A stretch of DNA of 64,000 nt, taken from contig NZ_SMZR01000001.1 of the NCBI RefSeq assembly GCF_004358665.1, positions 62,001 to 126,000 of the forward strand, in the 5' to 3' direction. A program made the translations under genes and the position numbers. Of the stretch, positions 34,626 to 43,304 are shown piece by piece. The notes under the pieces are model-generated. The model was not told the DNA's origin. It was given only the letters and a program-made list of their open reading frames with translations, and searched no databases. The stretch is from Jeotgalibacillus sp. S-D1 (GTDB lineage: Bacteria; Bacillota; Bacilli; Bacillales; Jeotgalibacillaceae). Within the stretch, counting starts at the first letter, position 1, and the number at the start of each line of letters is the position of its first letter.

Positions 34626-35213
34626 ATGACTCAGAACTTATTTTCAAATACAAAAATAGACACCCCCCTAAGAAAAACAATTCGTGAGAGGCGTTCGATA
34701 AAGTCCAACTACAAGCAGGAGACAGTTGAGGAGTCACTTGTTATGGAGATTTTAGACGACGCAGTGTGGGCGCCCAATCATGGTTTGCGTGAGCCGTGGC
34801 GATTCATATTTATCTCATCTGAAGATAAAGAACAATTTGTTGAAAAGCTGGTGCAGACTTTTCCAAAGGAAATGCATGAAAATCGCCGTCACTACTTTAA
34901 CCAGCCAGCTGCATTCCTCATTATTGTTATGCCAGAAGACTCACGTCAGAAACAGCGGGAAGAGGACTTTGGAGCAGTAAGCTGTCTTATCCATAATTTT
35001 CAGCTTTTGGCATGGGAGAAAAAACTGGGCGTTGTATGGAAAACAAATCCGCATATCTATGACCCGAAAGTTCGAAAACTGCTGGGTGTAGAGGCTGGAG
35101 AGAAAATAGTCGGTTTTTTACATCTCGGATTTTTTACGGAGGAGTTCATTCCAAAAATGAGAGAACGAACGGATCCCCGTGAGAAACTGACGCGCTTTAA
35201 CGAGATAGGTTAA
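34626..35213 (+). CDS. nitroreductase family protein
   Basis: FMN-dependent nitroreductase-fold protein (195 aa): TIRERRSIKSNYKQETV at the start (FMN phosphate Arg/Ser), DDAVWAPNHGLREPWRFIFI, and EDFGAVSCLIHNFQLLAWEKKLGVVWKTNP, which is the central family block. It reduces nitro compounds or quinones with NAD(P)H. It resembles YfhC-like members. Start ATG with AGGATG upstream; the site is weak. Single gene. Confidence 0.92.
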   Translation: MTQNLFSNTKIDTPLRKTIRERRSIKSNYKQETVEESLVMEILDDAVWAPNHGLREPWRFIFISSEDKEQFVEKLVQTFPKEMHENRRHYFNQPAAFLIIVMPEDSRQKQREEDFGAVSCLIHNFQLLAWEKKLGVVWKTNPHIYDPKVRKLLGVEAGEKIVGFLHLGFFTEEFIPKMRERTDPREKLTRFNEIG

Positions 35214-35325
35214 AACCTTTATTAAAATAAAAACAACAAGATGGGTTTATAGAAAGATAGCCGTGATATAGTAAGTATATAATTGCTAGTAGAAACCCAA
35301 CTAATTTAAAGGGACAGGTGATCGT

Positions 35326-35835
35326 ATGCTAAGTCAGGAATTAATTAAAGGGTTAAATGACCAAATGAATTATGAATTCTATTCTGCACATGTGTATCTT
35401 GCTACTGCAGCCTATTGTTCCAATGAGAGCCTGGATGGTTTTGCGAACTTTTTCCTTGCTCAGGCAGAGGAGGAACGTTTCCATGCGATGAAATTTTATC
35501 AGTTTATTATCGATATGGGAGTAAGAGCTGAAGTTGACAGCATGGCTAAACCAAATAATGAATTTTCTTCTGTACTGGAAGCATTTGAACGATCTCTGCA
35601 GCATGAAAAAGAAGTGACAAGCCGAATTTACAAGCTGGCTGATATGGCAATGGATGAAAGAGAGCATGCTACGATGAATTTCCTGAATTGGTTTATTGAA
35701 GAGCAGGTTGAAGAACAAGCAACCTTTGATACCATCATCCAAAAATTAAAACGCATCGATAAAGACAGCAATATGTTTTATATGCTGGAAAATGAACTTG
35801 GAAAACGGACGTTTACCGGAGCAAGTGAAAAATAG
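35326..35835 (+). CDS. ftnA: non-haem ferritin
   Basis: Ferritin subunit (169 aa). All ferroxidase residues are present: Glu17, Glu50, His53, Glu94, Gln127 and Glu130. The four-helix layout is complete: MLSQELIKGLNDQMNYEFYSAHVYLATAAYC in helix A and EEQATFDTIIQKL at the end. It oxidises Fe(II) and stores iron in a 24-subunit shell. Start ATG with GGGACAGGTGATC upstream. Single gene; no clear Fur or PerR box was identified. Confidence 0.95.
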   Translation: MLSQELIKGLNDQMNYEFYSAHVYLATAAYCSNESLDGFANFFLAQAEEERFHAMKFYQFIIDMGVRAEVDSMAKPNNEFSSVLEAFERSLQHEKEVTSRIYKLADMAMDEREHATMNFLNWFIEEQVEEQATFDTIIQKLKRIDKDSNMFYMLENELGKRTFTGASEK

Positions 35836-35848
35836 AAAAACCCATTCA

Positions 35849-35878
35849 TGCGGTCACTGATTAAAGTGGCCGCTTTTT
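35849..35878 (+). terminator. ferritin gene terminator
   Basis: GCGGTCAC / GTGGCCGC stem with an 8-base loop, then TTTTT. Confidence 0.85.
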
Positions 35879-35932
35879 CATGGCATTTTTTACGTGATTA
35901 GGGGAGGGAACTTCTGTGTTTAAGGCAAAATG

Positions 35933-35958
35933 AAAAAAGGACCCCAAAAAGGAGTCCT
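35933..35958 (-). terminator. ytfP terminator (minus strand)
   Basis: Minus strand GGACTCC / GGGTCC with a TTTTTG loop, then TTTTTT, 6 bases past the ytfP stop. Confidence 0.82.
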
Positions 35959-35963
35959 CGCAA

Positions 35964-37229
35964 TTATGTTTCCTGCAGTATGCCTGCATTAAATCCAGCC
36001 AATCGGCCGGTAACCAGGGCGGAAGTAATGTTATAACCGCCTGTGTAGCCATGGATATCAAGCAGCTCGCCGCAAATGAATAAGCCTCTGCATTTTTTCG
36101 ATGCCATCGTTTTGGGTTCAATTTCCTTCACTGACACACCGCCGCCCGTCACAAATGCTTTTTCAATCGACTGTGTTCCGTTTACTAATAGCTCAAATGA
36201 CTTCATAAGCTGTGAAACCAATCGGATTTTATCGCCAGCGATTGTCCCTGCCTGCTGATCTGGATCAATAGCGGCCTGTGCCATTAAAAAATGAAGATAG
36301 CGCTCTGGAATTAGTCCCTTCCATACATTTTTAATGGCTTTTTTGGCATCTTCTTTCGCTTCTTTAAAAAGCTGCTGAAATAGCTCTTCTGCTTTAATAG
36401 AAGGAACCGAATCAATACGGAGGGTTACAGGCTGCCCTTTTTGCTTTTTGATTTCTTTTACTACATACTGACTGCAGCGCAGAATAGCTGGTCCAGACAA
36501 ACCAAAATGGGTAAACAGCATGTCCATTTCATGGGTGACAATCGGTTTACCTTTTTTATTTAAAACACTTACCGCAGCTCCGCGAAGTGCAAGCCCCTGC
36601 AGTTCCCGATTTTGAATAAAGGGTTCATCAGAAAGAAGCGGAACCTCAGTAGGGAATAGCTCAGTAACCGTATGACCAGCTTTTTCCACCCATGGATAAC
36701 CGTCACCGGTTGAGCCGGTCTGAGGAACCGATTTTCCGCCGACTGCAAGCACCACGGCTTTTGCTTGGATCTGATCTCCATTTTTCAACTGAATGCCTTC
36801 TATGGCTTCTTTATGAACAAGGAGATCAGCCACTTCAACATTTGTCCGGATTTCTACATTCAGCTCGCCAAGTCTTCTAAGAAGGGCATCAACGACTGAT
36901 TGCGCTTTATTTGATACAGGGAACATCCGCCCGTGATCTTCTTCTTTTAATGCCACGCCCAGCCCTTCGAAAAATGCGATAATATCCTCATTGTTAAAGA
37001 CCGAAAAGGCGCTGTATAGAAATCGTCCATTTCCGGGTATATGTTTGATAATTTCTTCTACAGGAAGCCTGTTGGTGACATTGCATCGGCCACCGCCTGA
37101 TATGGCAAGCTTTTTGCCAAGCTTTGATCCTTTATCGACAAGCAATACCCGTTCTTTATTTTCACCTGCAGCAATAGCAGCCATTAAACCGGATGGGCCG
37201 CCGCCAACCACAATTACATCATAGTTCAT
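35964..37229 (-). CDS. ytfP: flavoprotein YtfP (HI0933/BaiN-like FAD-dependent oxidoreductase)
   Basis: HI0933-family flavoprotein (421 aa). FAD-binding [31 protein letters not shown] at the N-terminus, then [40 protein letters not shown], a middle inserted domain, and the C-terminal [50 protein letters not shown], the strongest family signature. The reaction is unknown; related proteins include BaiN. Start ATG with a GGTGA site. Divergent from ytgP, as in B. subtilis. Confidence 0.94.
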   Translation of the reverse strand: MNYDVIVVGGGPSGLMAAIAAGENKERVLLVDKGSKLGKKLAISGGGRCNVTNRLPVEEIIKHIPGNGRFLYSAFSVFNNEDIIAFFEGLGVALKEEDHGRMFPVSNKAQSVVDALLRRLGELNVEIRTNVEVADLLVHKEAIEGIQLKNGDQIQAKAVVLAVGGKSVPQTGSTGDGYPWVEKAGHTVTELFPTEVPLLSDEPFIQNRELQGLALRGAAVSVLNKKGKPIVTHEMDMLFTHFGLSGPAILRCSQYVVKEIKKQKGQPVTLRIDSVPSIKAEELFQQLFKEAKEDAKKAIKNVWKGLIPERYLHFLMAQAAIDPDQQAGTIAGDKIRLVSQLMKSFELLVNGTQSIEKAFVTGGGVSVKEIEPKTMASKKCRGLFICGELLDIHGYTGGYNITSALVTGRLAGFNAGILQET

Positions 37230-37325
37230 TTTTTCACCATCTTTTCTTCAACTAACTCTTCGTTTATTTTATCGTTCCCATCCCGCTTGTTCAATGATTT
37301 GCCTTATTCTGCAATCGAAAATTAA

Positions 37326-37354
37326 TTGTCATTCCCATTTTAGAGTAGTACACT
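37326..37354 (+). promoter_or_regulatory. promoter of ytgP
   Basis: -35 TTGTCA (37326-37331), 17-base spacer, -10 TACACT (37349-37354). The start point near 37361 lies after the in-frame ATG at 37356, which supports ATG 37410 as the real start. Confidence 0.7.
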
Positions 37355-37409
37355 AATGGTTAGTGTCGAAATAGGAGTTTTCCTTAGAGTAGGAAGTGAA
37401 CAGAGAAAT

Positions 37410-39029
37410 ATGTCATCATCAACATTAGTAAGAGGAACCTTTATCTTAACGCTTGGAACCTTTATATCAAAGTTTTTAGGATTGTTTTATGTAATCCCAT
37501 TTTATGCATTGCTTGGAAATGGGGAAGGTCCTGTTGCCCTTTATTCCTATGGATACGTACCATATACCATTTTTTTATCAGTGGCAACGGCAGGCGTACC
37601 TCTCGCCGTTTCCAAATTTATAGCTAAATATAATGCTCTGGAAGAATATGAAATAGGCAGAAGGCTTTTTCGGTCAGGTTTATGGTTAATGACCTTAACC
37701 GGTTTTATTGCTTTTCTTATTATGTATGTATTCGCTCCATTTTTTGCGCAAATGACAATCGAAGCAGATGAACAGTTGATTTCTGTTGATCAGGTAACTA
37801 CGGTTATCAGAGCTGTAAGTTTTGCACTGATTATTATTCCATTTATGAGTTTGATTCGCGGTTTCTTCCAGGGACATCAATCGATGGGACCCACAGCAGT
37901 ATCCAATGTAGTGGAGCAAATTGTCCGGATTGTTTTCTTATTGATTGGGGTTTATGTTGTTCTTTATGTAATGGACGGCTCAATGACCACAGCAATTGCT
38001 GTTGCGACATTTGGCGCGTTTGTAGGAGGAGCGGCTAGCCTTGGGCTATTAATTTGGTATTACATCAAACGGAAACATCATTTAGATAAATTGCTTGAAC
38101 GAAATCGCGGAGAAGTTGATATATCTCTAAGAGAAATGTACAAGGAAATCGTTTTATATTCGATTCCATTCGTTCTTGTAGGGGTGGCGAATCCGCTATT
38201 CCAATTGATCGACATCGTAACCTTTAACCGGGCCATGTCATCCATTGGCCTGGCTGCTGTTTCAGATTTTCAATTTGGTATTTTAACTTTCACCACTCAT
38301 AAGCTTGTGATTATTCCGGTTTCGTTAGCCACAGCATTTGCAATGACTTTGATCCCGGTCATTACGAGCACATTTTCAAAAGGAAATTGGAAGTCGCTTA
38401 ATCACCAGCTGGATCAGACGTTTCAGATTTTATTGTTTTTAACCATGCCAGCTGCAATTGGACTTGCTCTATTAGCAGAGCCGGCGTATACGGTGTTCTA
38501 CGGATACAGTGAACTGGGAACAGAAGTACTTCGAACGTATTCGCCTGTTGCCATTTTATTTGCACTGTACACGGTTACCGCTGCGATGATGCAGGGGATT
38601 AATGAACAGCGTTGGAGTGTTTTAAGCCTTCTGGCTGGATTGCTGGTTAAACTGGCCATTGCGATTCCACTGGTTAAACTGTTTGAGGTGCAGGGTGCTG
38701 TACTCTCTACAGCGATCGGTTATCTTGCTGCAATTGTCATTAACCTGCTTGTCATTAGGCATTTTGCTGCCTATAAATATCGCATTGTAGTAAAACGTAC
38801 AGTGCTAATGATTGTATTTAATATCATTATGGCGGTACCTGTGCTGCTATCTTATTTAGGATTAACCCTGTTTTTAGACCCTGCTGGCCGCTGGCAGTCA
38901 ATCATCATTTTAATTATAAGCGGTGGAATAGGCGCATTTGTTTATTTTGTCTTAAGCTTAAAATCCCGTTTGGCCGACCGGTTATTTGGCGATCGGATTA
39001 CAAGACTTCGAAAACGATTTACATCATAA
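37410..39029 (+). CDS. ytgP: lipid II flippase-type MOP exporter YtgP
   Basis: Polytopic membrane protein (539 aa, about 14 helices) of the MOP superfamily polysaccharide-exporter group. It starts SSSTLVRGTFILTLGTFISKFLGLFYVIPFYALLG and includes YTIFLSVATAGVPLAVSKFIAKYN and IIPFMSLIRGFFQGHQSMGPTAVSNVVEQIVRI, signatures of YtgP. B. subtilis YtgP is a MurJ-type flippase moving lipid II across the membrane for cell wall synthesis, partly redundant with Amj. ATG 37410 is chosen by the promoter position and an AGGAAGTG site. It is followed by the pseudouridine synthase gene after a terminator-like stem. Confidence 0.94.
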   Translation: MSSSTLVRGTFILTLGTFISKFLGLFYVIPFYALLGNGEGPVALYSYGYVPYTIFLSVATAGVPLAVSKFIAKYNALEEYEIGRRLFRSGLWLMTLTGFIAFLIMYVFAPFFAQMTIEADEQLISVDQVTTVIRAVSFALIIIPFMSLIRGFFQGHQSMGPTAVSNVVEQIVRIVFLLIGVYVVLYVMDGSMTTAIAVATFGAFVGGAASLGLLIWYYIKRKHHLDKLLERNRGEVDISLREMYKEIVLYSIPFVLVGVANPLFQLIDIVTFNRAMSSIGLAAVSDFQFGILTFTTHKLVIIPVSLATAFAMTLIPVITSTFSKGNWKSLNHQLDQTFQILLFLTMPAAIGLALLAEPAYTVFYGYSELGTEVLRTYSPVAILFALYTVTAAMMQGINEQRWSVLSLLAGLLVKLAIAIPLVKLFEVQGAVLSTAIGYLAAIVINLLVIRHFAAYKYRIVVKRTVLMIVFNIIMAVPVLLSYLGLTLFLDPAGRWQSIIILIISGGIGAFVYFVLSLKSRLADRLFGDRITRLRKRFTS

Positions 39030-39032
39030 GAC

Positions 39033-39064
39033 GAAAAGCCGGTGGCCAGCCGGCTTTTGGTTTG
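39033..39064 (+). terminator. terminator after ytgP
   Basis: GAAAAGCCGG / CCGGCTTTT stem with a short loop, then GGTTTG; the short T-run suggests partial read-through. Confidence 0.65.
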
Positions 39065-39089
39065 TAAAAAAAGAAGAGGGGGGTTATGG

Positions 39090-39803
39090 ATGCGTTTAGA
39101 TAAATTATTAGCGAATATGGGTTACGGCAGCCGCAAGGAAATGAAAAAACTTCTGAAATCAGGCGCGGTCGTGGTAAACGGAGAGCCGGTGAAGGAAGGA
39201 AAAGCAAAGGTGGACCCTTTCAATGATGAGGTTGTCGTGAATGGAGAAAAGATTGAGTACCGGGAATTCATTTATATCCTTATGAATAAGCCTCAGGGAG
39301 TTATTTCAGCAACAGAGGATCGTCAGCACGAAACGGTCATTGACTTATTGCCGGTGGATTACTCAGTATTTGAACCATTTCCTGTGGGGCGGCTTGATAA
39401 AGATACTGAGGGCTTGCTGTTGTTGACAAATGACGGACAGCTGTCCCATCAGCTGCTTTCTCCTAAAAAGCATGTCCCAAAAACATATTATGCGGAGATT
39501 GACGGCAAAGTAACAGATCTTGATATACAAGCATTTAAAAATGGCGTGACACTCGACGATGGTTATGAGACTAAACCAGGAGAACTGGTTATCCTTTCCT
39601 CCGACGAAATTTCAAGAATTGAATTAACCATAACAGAAGGTAAATTTCATCAGGTGAAGCGGATGTTTCAGGCTGTTGGCAAAGAAGTTACGTTTTTAAA
39701 AAGGATATCAATGGGCTCTTTGACCCTCGATCCTTCCCTTAACCTTGGGGAATTTCGCGAATTGACAGCGGAAGAACTGGATCGTTTGCAAAATAATGAA
39801 TGA
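39090..39803 (+). CDS. RsuA/RluB-family rRNA pseudouridine synthase, YtzG-like
   Basis: Pseudouridine synthase (237 aa). An S4 RNA-binding domain (1-45, MRLDKLLANMGYGSRKEMKKLLKSGAVVVNG) is followed by the catalytic domain with GRLDKDTEGLLLLTNDG (catalytic Asp103), LMNKPQGVISA and ITEGKFHQVKRMFQAVGKEV. RsuA-type members modify one uridine in 16S or 23S rRNA; B. subtilis has YtzG at this place. ATG 39090 follows GAGGGGGG by 6 bases. It follows ytgP in the same direction, probably expressed partly by read-through. Confidence 0.93.
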   Translation: MRLDKLLANMGYGSRKEMKKLLKSGAVVVNGEPVKEGKAKVDPFNDEVVVNGEKIEYREFIYILMNKPQGVISATEDRQHETVIDLLPVDYSVFEPFPVGRLDKDTEGLLLLTNDGQLSHQLLSPKKHVPKTYYAEIDGKVTDLDIQAFKNGVTLDDGYETKPGELVILSSDEISRIELTITEGKFHQVKRMFQAVGKEVTFLKRISMGSLTLDPSLNLGEFRELTAEELDRLQNNE

Positions 39804-39810
39804 ACTTTTA

Positions 39811-39845
39811 AAAAAGACCCTGTCTCAAAATATGAGGCAGGGTCT
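39811..39845 (-). terminator. ytzE terminator (minus strand)
   Basis: AGACCCTG-CTCA / TGAG-CAGGGTCT stem; on the minus strand it is followed by TTTTTTAAAAG. It may also stop plus-strand transcription. Confidence 0.82.
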
Positions 39846-39856
39846 GCTTAGGGTTA

Positions 39857-40075
39857 TTATGATATTTTTACTTTTTTATGTGTCGTCGTCCATTTGCCAC
39901 GACTAGGACTGCTCACTAAATCGTTATAGGCTAACACATTCAAATCTCTTTGAATGGTGCGAGGTGTGATGCCAAATTCATCCACCAAATCATTTGTCGT
40001 TACCGTTCCGTTTTCTTTAATGAACATGTACACAGATTTGATACGAGTCAGCATCCGATTCGTAGTAGGTTTCAA
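39857..40075 (-). CDS. ytzE: DeoR-type HTH protein YtzE
   Basis: Short protein (72 aa from TTG 40075) made only of a DeoR-type helix-turn-helix: MLTRIKSVYMFIKENGTVTTNDLVDEFGITPRTIQRDLNVLAYNDLVSSPSRGKWTTT. There is no sugar-binding domain, as in YtzE of B. subtilis. TTG 40075 is preferred since GAGGGAGAG stands 7 bases upstream; ATG 40093 would place that site inside the gene. Target unknown. Confidence 0.88.
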   Translation of the reverse strand: MKPTTNRMLTRIKSVYMFIKENGTVTTNDLVDEFGITPRTIQRDLNVLAYNDLVSSPSRGKWTTTHKKVKIS

Positions 40076-40477
40076 AAAACCACTCTCCCTCATCTTTTTT
40101 CCATGGGCAATGACTACAGTAGACTTTATGTTGAGTATCGCTCAACGACACGTTTTGTTGGTTGCCTCACGACAGCCCCTTTTCTAAAGAGAATTCGACA
40201 AAATATTGTCTGACAACTTCATTGTACAATTATTCTAATTATTTTTCTAGTGGTAAGAAGGTATTTACAATTTATTAACAATTTTTGAATCCGAGATAAT
40301 GGATATTGTTTCGTTAAGAGGAAGATTAAAACAGAAAATTACATGGATGCTGACTATTATTCCAAAAAACTCCTGAATATGCCTGTCTTGACCGGGGATC
40401 CTTTACGGGAGGCTTAAATGTTTCAGACAATTGACTTATTTATTTGCGCAACACGTGCTTGTCTCTTCATAATCGAT

Positions 40478-40483
40478 TATAAT
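40478..40483 (+). promoter_or_regulatory. -10 element of pepV
   Basis: Perfect TATAAT 33 bases before the GTG start; no good -35 is seen at 17 bases. The rest of the 420-base gap (40094-40515) shows no further recognisable feature. Confidence 0.45.
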
Positions 40484-40515
40484 GAGAGACATTACATAAA
40501 AGGGGTGAAAAACTC

Positions 40516-41931
40516 GTGCCCATTAATTGGACAAAAGAAGTAGAAAAATACAAAACTTCACTGATAAAAGATCTTCAAGGGCTGGTTCAGATCCCGAGTG
40601 TGCTGGATGAGGAAAATGCTACACCTGAAGCACCTCTTGGCGAGCATGTTAAAGAAGCGCTCGATTGGATGATTGCTCTTGGAGATAAAGACGGATTCGA
40701 AACGAAGATTACAGGCAATCTTGCCGGTCATATCGAAATGGGGGATGGAGAGGAGATACTCGGTGTTCTCTGCCATGTCGATGTAGTTCCAGCCGGAGAA
40801 GGATGGACGTATCCTCCTTTTGAGGGAAGAGTGGAAAACGAGCGCCTTTATGCCAGAGGAGCCATTGATGATAAGGGGCCGACCATAGCAGCTTATTATG
40901 CGATGAAAATCGTCCATGATCTGGGGATTCCCTTTACAAAAAGGGTGAGAATGATCATCGGTACAGATGAAGAAAGCGATTGGCGCTGTGTTGAACACTA
41001 TTTTAAACATGAAGAAATGCCAGCGTTAGGCTTTGCGCCTGATGCGGATTTTCCGATTATTCATGCGGAAAAAGGACTTATTGATTTCAATTTGAATGTT
41101 GCCCGCTCGAAGGTAGATGAGTATGCGCCAAAGATTGAATTGCAGTCCTTTAATTCGGGAGAGCGTTACAATATGGTTCCTGACAGGGCAGTTGCCGTGC
41201 TTACCACTCATTTGGATCAAACATACCTGCTTCAGGAATACGATGAGTACTTAAAAGAAAATGAGCTGGCAGGTGATTACTATATTGTCAGCGGGAATTT
41301 AACCATCGAACTTCATGGGAAATCTGCTCATGCAATGGAACCTGACCATGGGAAAAATGCGGGCCTTTTTCTACTAACGTTTTTAAATCGATTTGACTTA
41401 GATGTTAATGCCAAAGCTTTTTGCGCATTTGCCAGTGAGAGGCTGTACAAAGATTCCAGAGGACATTTGCTTCACATTGCCGGGAGCGATGACATAAGCG
41501 GCGATCTTACGGTGAACACCGGTAAAATACGCTACAGTAAAGAAGATGCTTATTTCGGATTGAATGTGCGTTATCCAGTCACATATGATATGGATGCAGC
41601 AATAAAAAAAATCACACCGCAATTAAAGGAAAAAGATATTGCAATACAAATTTTATCTGATGCAAAACCTCATCATGTAGATGGGGATGATCCCTTTATC
41701 CAGACGCTGCTGAAGGTGTATGAAGAGCAAACGAATCAAAAGGGGGAACTGCTGGCAATCGGCGGGGGCACTTATGCAAGGTCTTTGGAAAAGGGAGTGG
41801 CATTTGGTGCTTTATTCCCTGGCAAAGAAGATGTAGCCCATCAAAAAGATGAGTATATCGATATTGATGATCTCTTGAAAGCAACAGCTATTTACGCACA
41901 AGCCATTTTTGAAATAGCTTGTAAAAAATAA
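40516..41931 (+). CDS. pepV: dipeptidase PepV (M20)
   Basis: Di-zinc M20 dipeptidase (471 aa). Zinc ligands and catalysis: His87 in LCHVDVVPAGEGW, Asp119 in ARGAIDDKGP, the Glu pair in GTDEESDW (152-153) and Asp in FAPDADFP (about 176). A lid domain (about 190-380) with HGKSAHAMEPDHGKNAG is inserted, and IGGGTYARSL...FPGKEDVAHQKDEYI is the C-terminal signature of PepV. It cleaves dipeptides, with a preference for an N-terminal beta-Ala or D-Ala in some members. The start is GTG with AAGGGGTG. It is followed by dat after 30 bases, as in B. subtilis and relatives. Confidence 0.95.
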   Translation: MPINWTKEVEKYKTSLIKDLQGLVQIPSVLDEENATPEAPLGEHVKEALDWMIALGDKDGFETKITGNLAGHIEMGDGEEILGVLCHVDVVPAGEGWTYPPFEGRVENERLYARGAIDDKGPTIAAYYAMKIVHDLGIPFTKRVRMIIGTDEESDWRCVEHYFKHEEMPALGFAPDADFPIIHAEKGLIDFNLNVARSKVDEYAPKIELQSFNSGERYNMVPDRAVAVLTTHLDQTYLLQEYDEYLKENELAGDYYIVSGNLTIELHGKSAHAMEPDHGKNAGLFLLTFLNRFDLDVNAKAFCAFASERLYKDSRGHLLHIAGSDDISGDLTVNTGKIRYSKEDAYFGLNVRYPVTYDMDAAIKKITPQLKEKDIAIQILSDAKPHHVDGDDPFIQTLLKVYEEQTNQKGELLAIGGGTYARSLEKGVAFGALFPGKEDVAHQKDEYIDIDDLLKATAIYAQAIFEIACKK

Positions 41932-41961
41932 AATGCTTTGATGCAAAAAGGAGAAATGAAC

Positions 41962-42828
41962 ATGGGAACCATTTTGTTAAATAATCAATTTATTGATCGA
42001 TCACAAGGCACTGTTGATATTGAAGACCGCGGCTATCAATTCGGAGACGGCGTATATGAAGTCATACGAATTTACGAGGGGAAAATGTTCACAGGTGATG
42101 AGCATCTTACGCGTCTTTTCGAGTCGGCAGAAAAAATCCTTTTGGACCTTCCTTTTACAAAAGAAGAACTACTGGGAAATCTTTTGCGGTTAATTGAAAA
42201 AAACAGCTTAAATACCGGAATTATTTATCTGCAGGTAACCAGAGGTGCATCTGTCCGCCAGCATCAATTTCCAGCTGCAAGCGAAGCGGTATTAACAGCT
42301 TACACGAAAGAAGTGGCACGCCCTGAGGAACAATTGAACCAAGGGGTTACAGCAATTGTGGCCGATGATGTTCGCTGGCTTCGGTGTGATATAAAAAGCT
42401 TAAATTTGCTGGGAAATATCCTTGCAAAACAGGAAGCCTTCTCACAGGGAAGCTTTGAAGCAATCCTGCATCGTGATGGAACGGTAACAGAAGGATCATC
42501 ATCCAATGTATTTATCATTAAGAACGATCAATTACTTACGCATCCTGCAACAAATTTAATACTAAATGGCATAACCCGACGTGAGATTCTTCGTTTATGC
42601 GCTGATATCGGGCTGAATTACAAAGAAGAATCGTTCACGCTGGACCAGCTGAACGACGCTGATGAAGTATTTATTGCCAGTACAACAGCTGAGGTTATGC
42701 CGGTTGTTCAAGCAGGTGATACGATCGTCGGAAATCGCAAGCCTGGAAAATGGACAACAAAACTTCAGGCAGCATTAAAAGATTCCATTCAGCAGCAATG
42801 CGGAGAACTTGTTCATTCGAAGGGATAA
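41962..42828 (+). CDS. dat: D-amino acid aminotransferase
   Basis: Fold-type IV PLP aminotransferase (288 aa). The PLP lysine is Lys145 in DIKSLNLLGNILAKQEA, and EDRGYQFGDGVYEVIRIYEGKMF and TVTEGSSSNVFIIKNDQLLTHP are the D-AAT signatures. It interconverts D-alanine and D-glutamate, supplying D-Glu for peptidoglycan. ATG 41962 is chosen because AAGGAG lies 8 bases upstream. Probably co-transcribed with pepV. Confidence 0.95.
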   Translation: MGTILLNNQFIDRSQGTVDIEDRGYQFGDGVYEVIRIYEGKMFTGDEHLTRLFESAEKILLDLPFTKEELLGNLLRLIEKNSLNTGIIYLQVTRGASVRQHQFPAASEAVLTAYTKEVARPEEQLNQGVTAIVADDVRWLRCDIKSLNLLGNILAKQEAFSQGSFEAILHRDGTVTEGSSSNVFIIKNDQLLTHPATNLILNGITRREILRLCADIGLNYKEESFTLDQLNDADEVFIASTTAEVMPVVQAGDTIVGNRKPGKWTTKLQAALKDSIQQQCGELVHSKG

Positions 42829-42891
42829 TGTTCAATAGTTGAATGAAATGCAGAAGAATTAATGGGAAATGTTCATTAAAAAAGACTGGGT

Positions 42892-43184
42892 CAACTATAG
42901 GGTAATAAAAATAAGGAAAAAGATTCTGCGCAAAATAAAGAATGAGGCTTAGACACAATAGAGACAATGACTATTTCTTCAGCAAAGGACCGGTTCATTT
43001 CCGCTGCAGACGGAGGCTTTCCGCGTGGCGGGAGGTGAGCCTCCCTGATGCTGCCGCATCATTGAGTCTCACCCTTCCCGCTTTATCACGCAGGAGTCGC
43101 CGCCTTCCGCTCCAATGAACCTAGGCGTTCAACTGTTATAGGGTAGTAAAAATAAGGAAAATAAATCTGGGCAAAATAAAGAAT
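42892..43184. repeat. direct repeats flanking GC-rich element
   Basis: 42892-42944 and 43130-43184 are near-copies: both contain TAGGGTARTAAAAATAAGGAAAA and end GCAAAATAAAGAATG. They flank the GC-rich element at 42989-43113. Either one was duplicated when the element arrived, or the whole unit is a larger composite repeat. Confidence 0.8.
42989..43113 (-). repeat. GC-rich intergenic repeat element, copy B (inverted)
   Basis: The reverse complement begins GGAGCGGAAGGCGGCGACTCCTGC and ends GCGGAAATGAACCGG, matching copy A at 32393-32515 at both ends; the middle differs (palindromic GATGCGGCAGCATC and GGTGAG/CTCACC stems). It lies between convergent dat and cysteine synthase genes. Confidence 0.85.
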
Positions 43185-43222
43185 GTGTTCATGAATAAAT
43201 TTCATGAACACATTCTTTTTGT
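43179..43222. terminator. bidirectional terminator between dat and cysteine synthase
   Basis: AAGAATGTGTTCATGAA pairs perfectly with TTCATGAACACATTCTT (17 bp), 5-base loop, then TTTTTG on plus and a T-run on minus. Confidence 0.9.
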
Positions 43223-43304
43223 CATTTAATGAGTTTTGTTTCTGCCTCTTTACTTGATTGCCCCTTTAAAACAAACCAATTAAAAATGGGCTGATCTTTT
43301 TTTA

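Noticed and set aside
40418-40543. Short ORF with GGGAGG site before pepV
   Set aside because: It overlaps the pepV promoter and start in another frame and resembles nothing; probably chance.
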